DNA of 7,376 nt from the NCBI GenBank assembly GCA_944382045.1, contig CALWMT010000132.1, positions 1 to 7,376 on the forward strand, in the 5' to 3' direction. Both the position numbers and the translations under genes were made by a program. This stretch comes from an uncultured Enterocloster sp. (lineage in GTDB: Bacteria > Bacillota > Clostridia > Lachnospirales > Lachnospiraceae). This document shows positions 6,771 to 7,376 of the stretch, piece after piece. Each line of letters begins with the position of its first letter. Position 1 is the stretch's first letter. Under the pieces are notes generated by a model. That model was not told where the DNA came from. It did no database searches and saw only the letters and a program-made list of their open reading frames with translations.

Positions 6771-7376
6771 ATTCTACGGTCGCGCTGCGCAGGCGGAGGG
6801 CTGCTTTTTCCTTTTCCCGCACTGTCATCTGGCTGCCAAGGCGGAAGGTAGTGTCCAGCATCGAGTGGGCGTACATTTCCTCCGCCGTAACATGGAGGAG
6901 TCCTGAATTGTCAATCACAAAGCGCACCGCAAGCGTTGTATTCTGGGGAACCGCCCGCTTAAATTTCATCTCTATGGACGTCAGGGGCGCCTGATCCTCA
7001 AATTCCTCAAAGGGGATGTACTCCTCCATTCTTCTGGATTCAAATATCTCCAGGCATATTTTCGTCTGATCTTTGCCTGCCGTCATAAATTCCCTGGTAA
7101 TCTGTGCCGGCAGCGGCATATTGCACAACACCATGTTGGTAATGTGAAAAGCATCGGTGCTCCCTGTATTCAGCGTCTTTATCCCGTAGCTCCTGGACAG
7201 TACGTTTCGTATGGCCAGCTTCCCGCTGCCTCTTCTTCCGACGGAAAGCTTTCCAAACTCCTGCTCCAGCGCACCGCCTCTTCGCAGATCCTCCTCGGCA
7301 AGCATTTCAGCAGACACTCCGGCTTCCCTTGCCCTCTCCTCCATGAATACTTTAAAGTCCTTCTTCCGGGCGGCTG
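6769..7376 (-). CDS. Divergent Hsp70-like protein, C-terminal part; 5' end outside window
   Basis: Only the last 201 residues are visible; the frame is open to the window edge, so the Met at 7344 is internal. The segment NVLSRSYGIKTLN, followed by ITNMVLCNMPLPAQITREF, TAGKDQTKICLEIFE, SIEMKFKRAVPQ and VRFVIDNSGLLHVTAEE, follows the substrate-binding beta domain of Hsp70/DnaK (compare VTPLSLGIET, FSTAEDNQ and FDIDADGILHVSA). The ATPase domain should lie outside the window and was not seen. Two differences from DnaK are visible. The protein ends about 35 residues after the HVTAEE strand, so the helical lid (over 100 residues in DnaK) is missing. The hydrophobic DVLLL-type interdomain linker is also absent, replaced by a charged, probably helical stretch (AARKKDFKVF onward) and a GRRGSGK segment. 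It is the first visible gene of an operon with two membrane proteins. It is probably a specialised cytoplasmic Hsp70 relative rather than housekeeping DnaK, since no DnaJ or GrpE gene is seen here. Confidence 0.75.
   Translation of the reverse strand, partial: AARKKDFKVFMEERAREAGVSAEMLAEEDLRRGGALEQEFGKLSVGRRGSGKLAIRNVLSRSYGIKTLNTGSTDAFHITNMVLCNMPLPAQITREFMTAGKDQTKICLEIFESRRMEEYIPFEEFEDQAPLTSIEMKFKRAVPQNTTLAVRFVIDNSGLLHVTAEEMYAHSMLDTTFRLGSQMTVREKEKAALRLRSATVE

Overview
The window looks like chromosomal DNA of an anaerobic, fermentative Clostridia-type Bacillota, most likely a Lachnospiraceae-like gut organism. The evidence is a pyruvate formate-lyase / activating-enzyme pair, an 8-cysteine clostridial 2[4Fe-4S] ferredoxin, strong AGGAGG ribosome-binding sites, and a GC-leaning codon choice in the metabolic genes. 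The genus cannot be named from the sequence alone.

Left part, plus strand (1-3033): an anaerobic pyruvate-cleavage operon. The pyruvate formate-lyase gene enters from the left edge without its first ~40 codons and carries the substrate-site Cys-Cys pair, but its frame stops at 2001. The C-terminal glycyl-radical segment (RVSGYAV) lies in another frame, as a separate small ORF with its own possible starts at 1994 and 2027. The activating enzyme PflA follows with a 4-base ATGA overlap. The enzyme is therefore either a two-subunit PFL or one gene broken by a frameshift. PflA would place the radical on the small piece.

Middle (3034-4198): after a 185-base gap with a good sigma-A-like promoter comes a very short ferredoxin gene with a strong ribosome-binding site and distinctive codon use, closed by a textbook intrinsic terminator. 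A class I glutamine amidotransferase-like hydrolase (peptidase C26 / PuuD type) begins immediately after that terminator, its ribosome-binding site one base beyond the T-tract.

Right part, minus strand (7376 down to 4229), convergent with the genes above: a tight three-gene operon entering from the right edge. It holds the C-terminal part of a divergent Hsp70-like protein that ends soon after the substrate-binding beta domain, a 130-residue multi-pass membrane protein, and a 705-residue membrane protein. The last has a possible degenerate J-like N-terminus without HPD, a charged linker, several membrane segments and a C-terminal SH3b-like domain. Codon and base use here are visibly more AT-tolerant than in the pfl genes. 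The gene set suggests a membrane-anchored chaperone-like module of unknown function, and it is the least explained part of the window.

There is no RNA gene, insertion sequence or CRISPR array that I can support. No gap between genes exceeds 300 bases.
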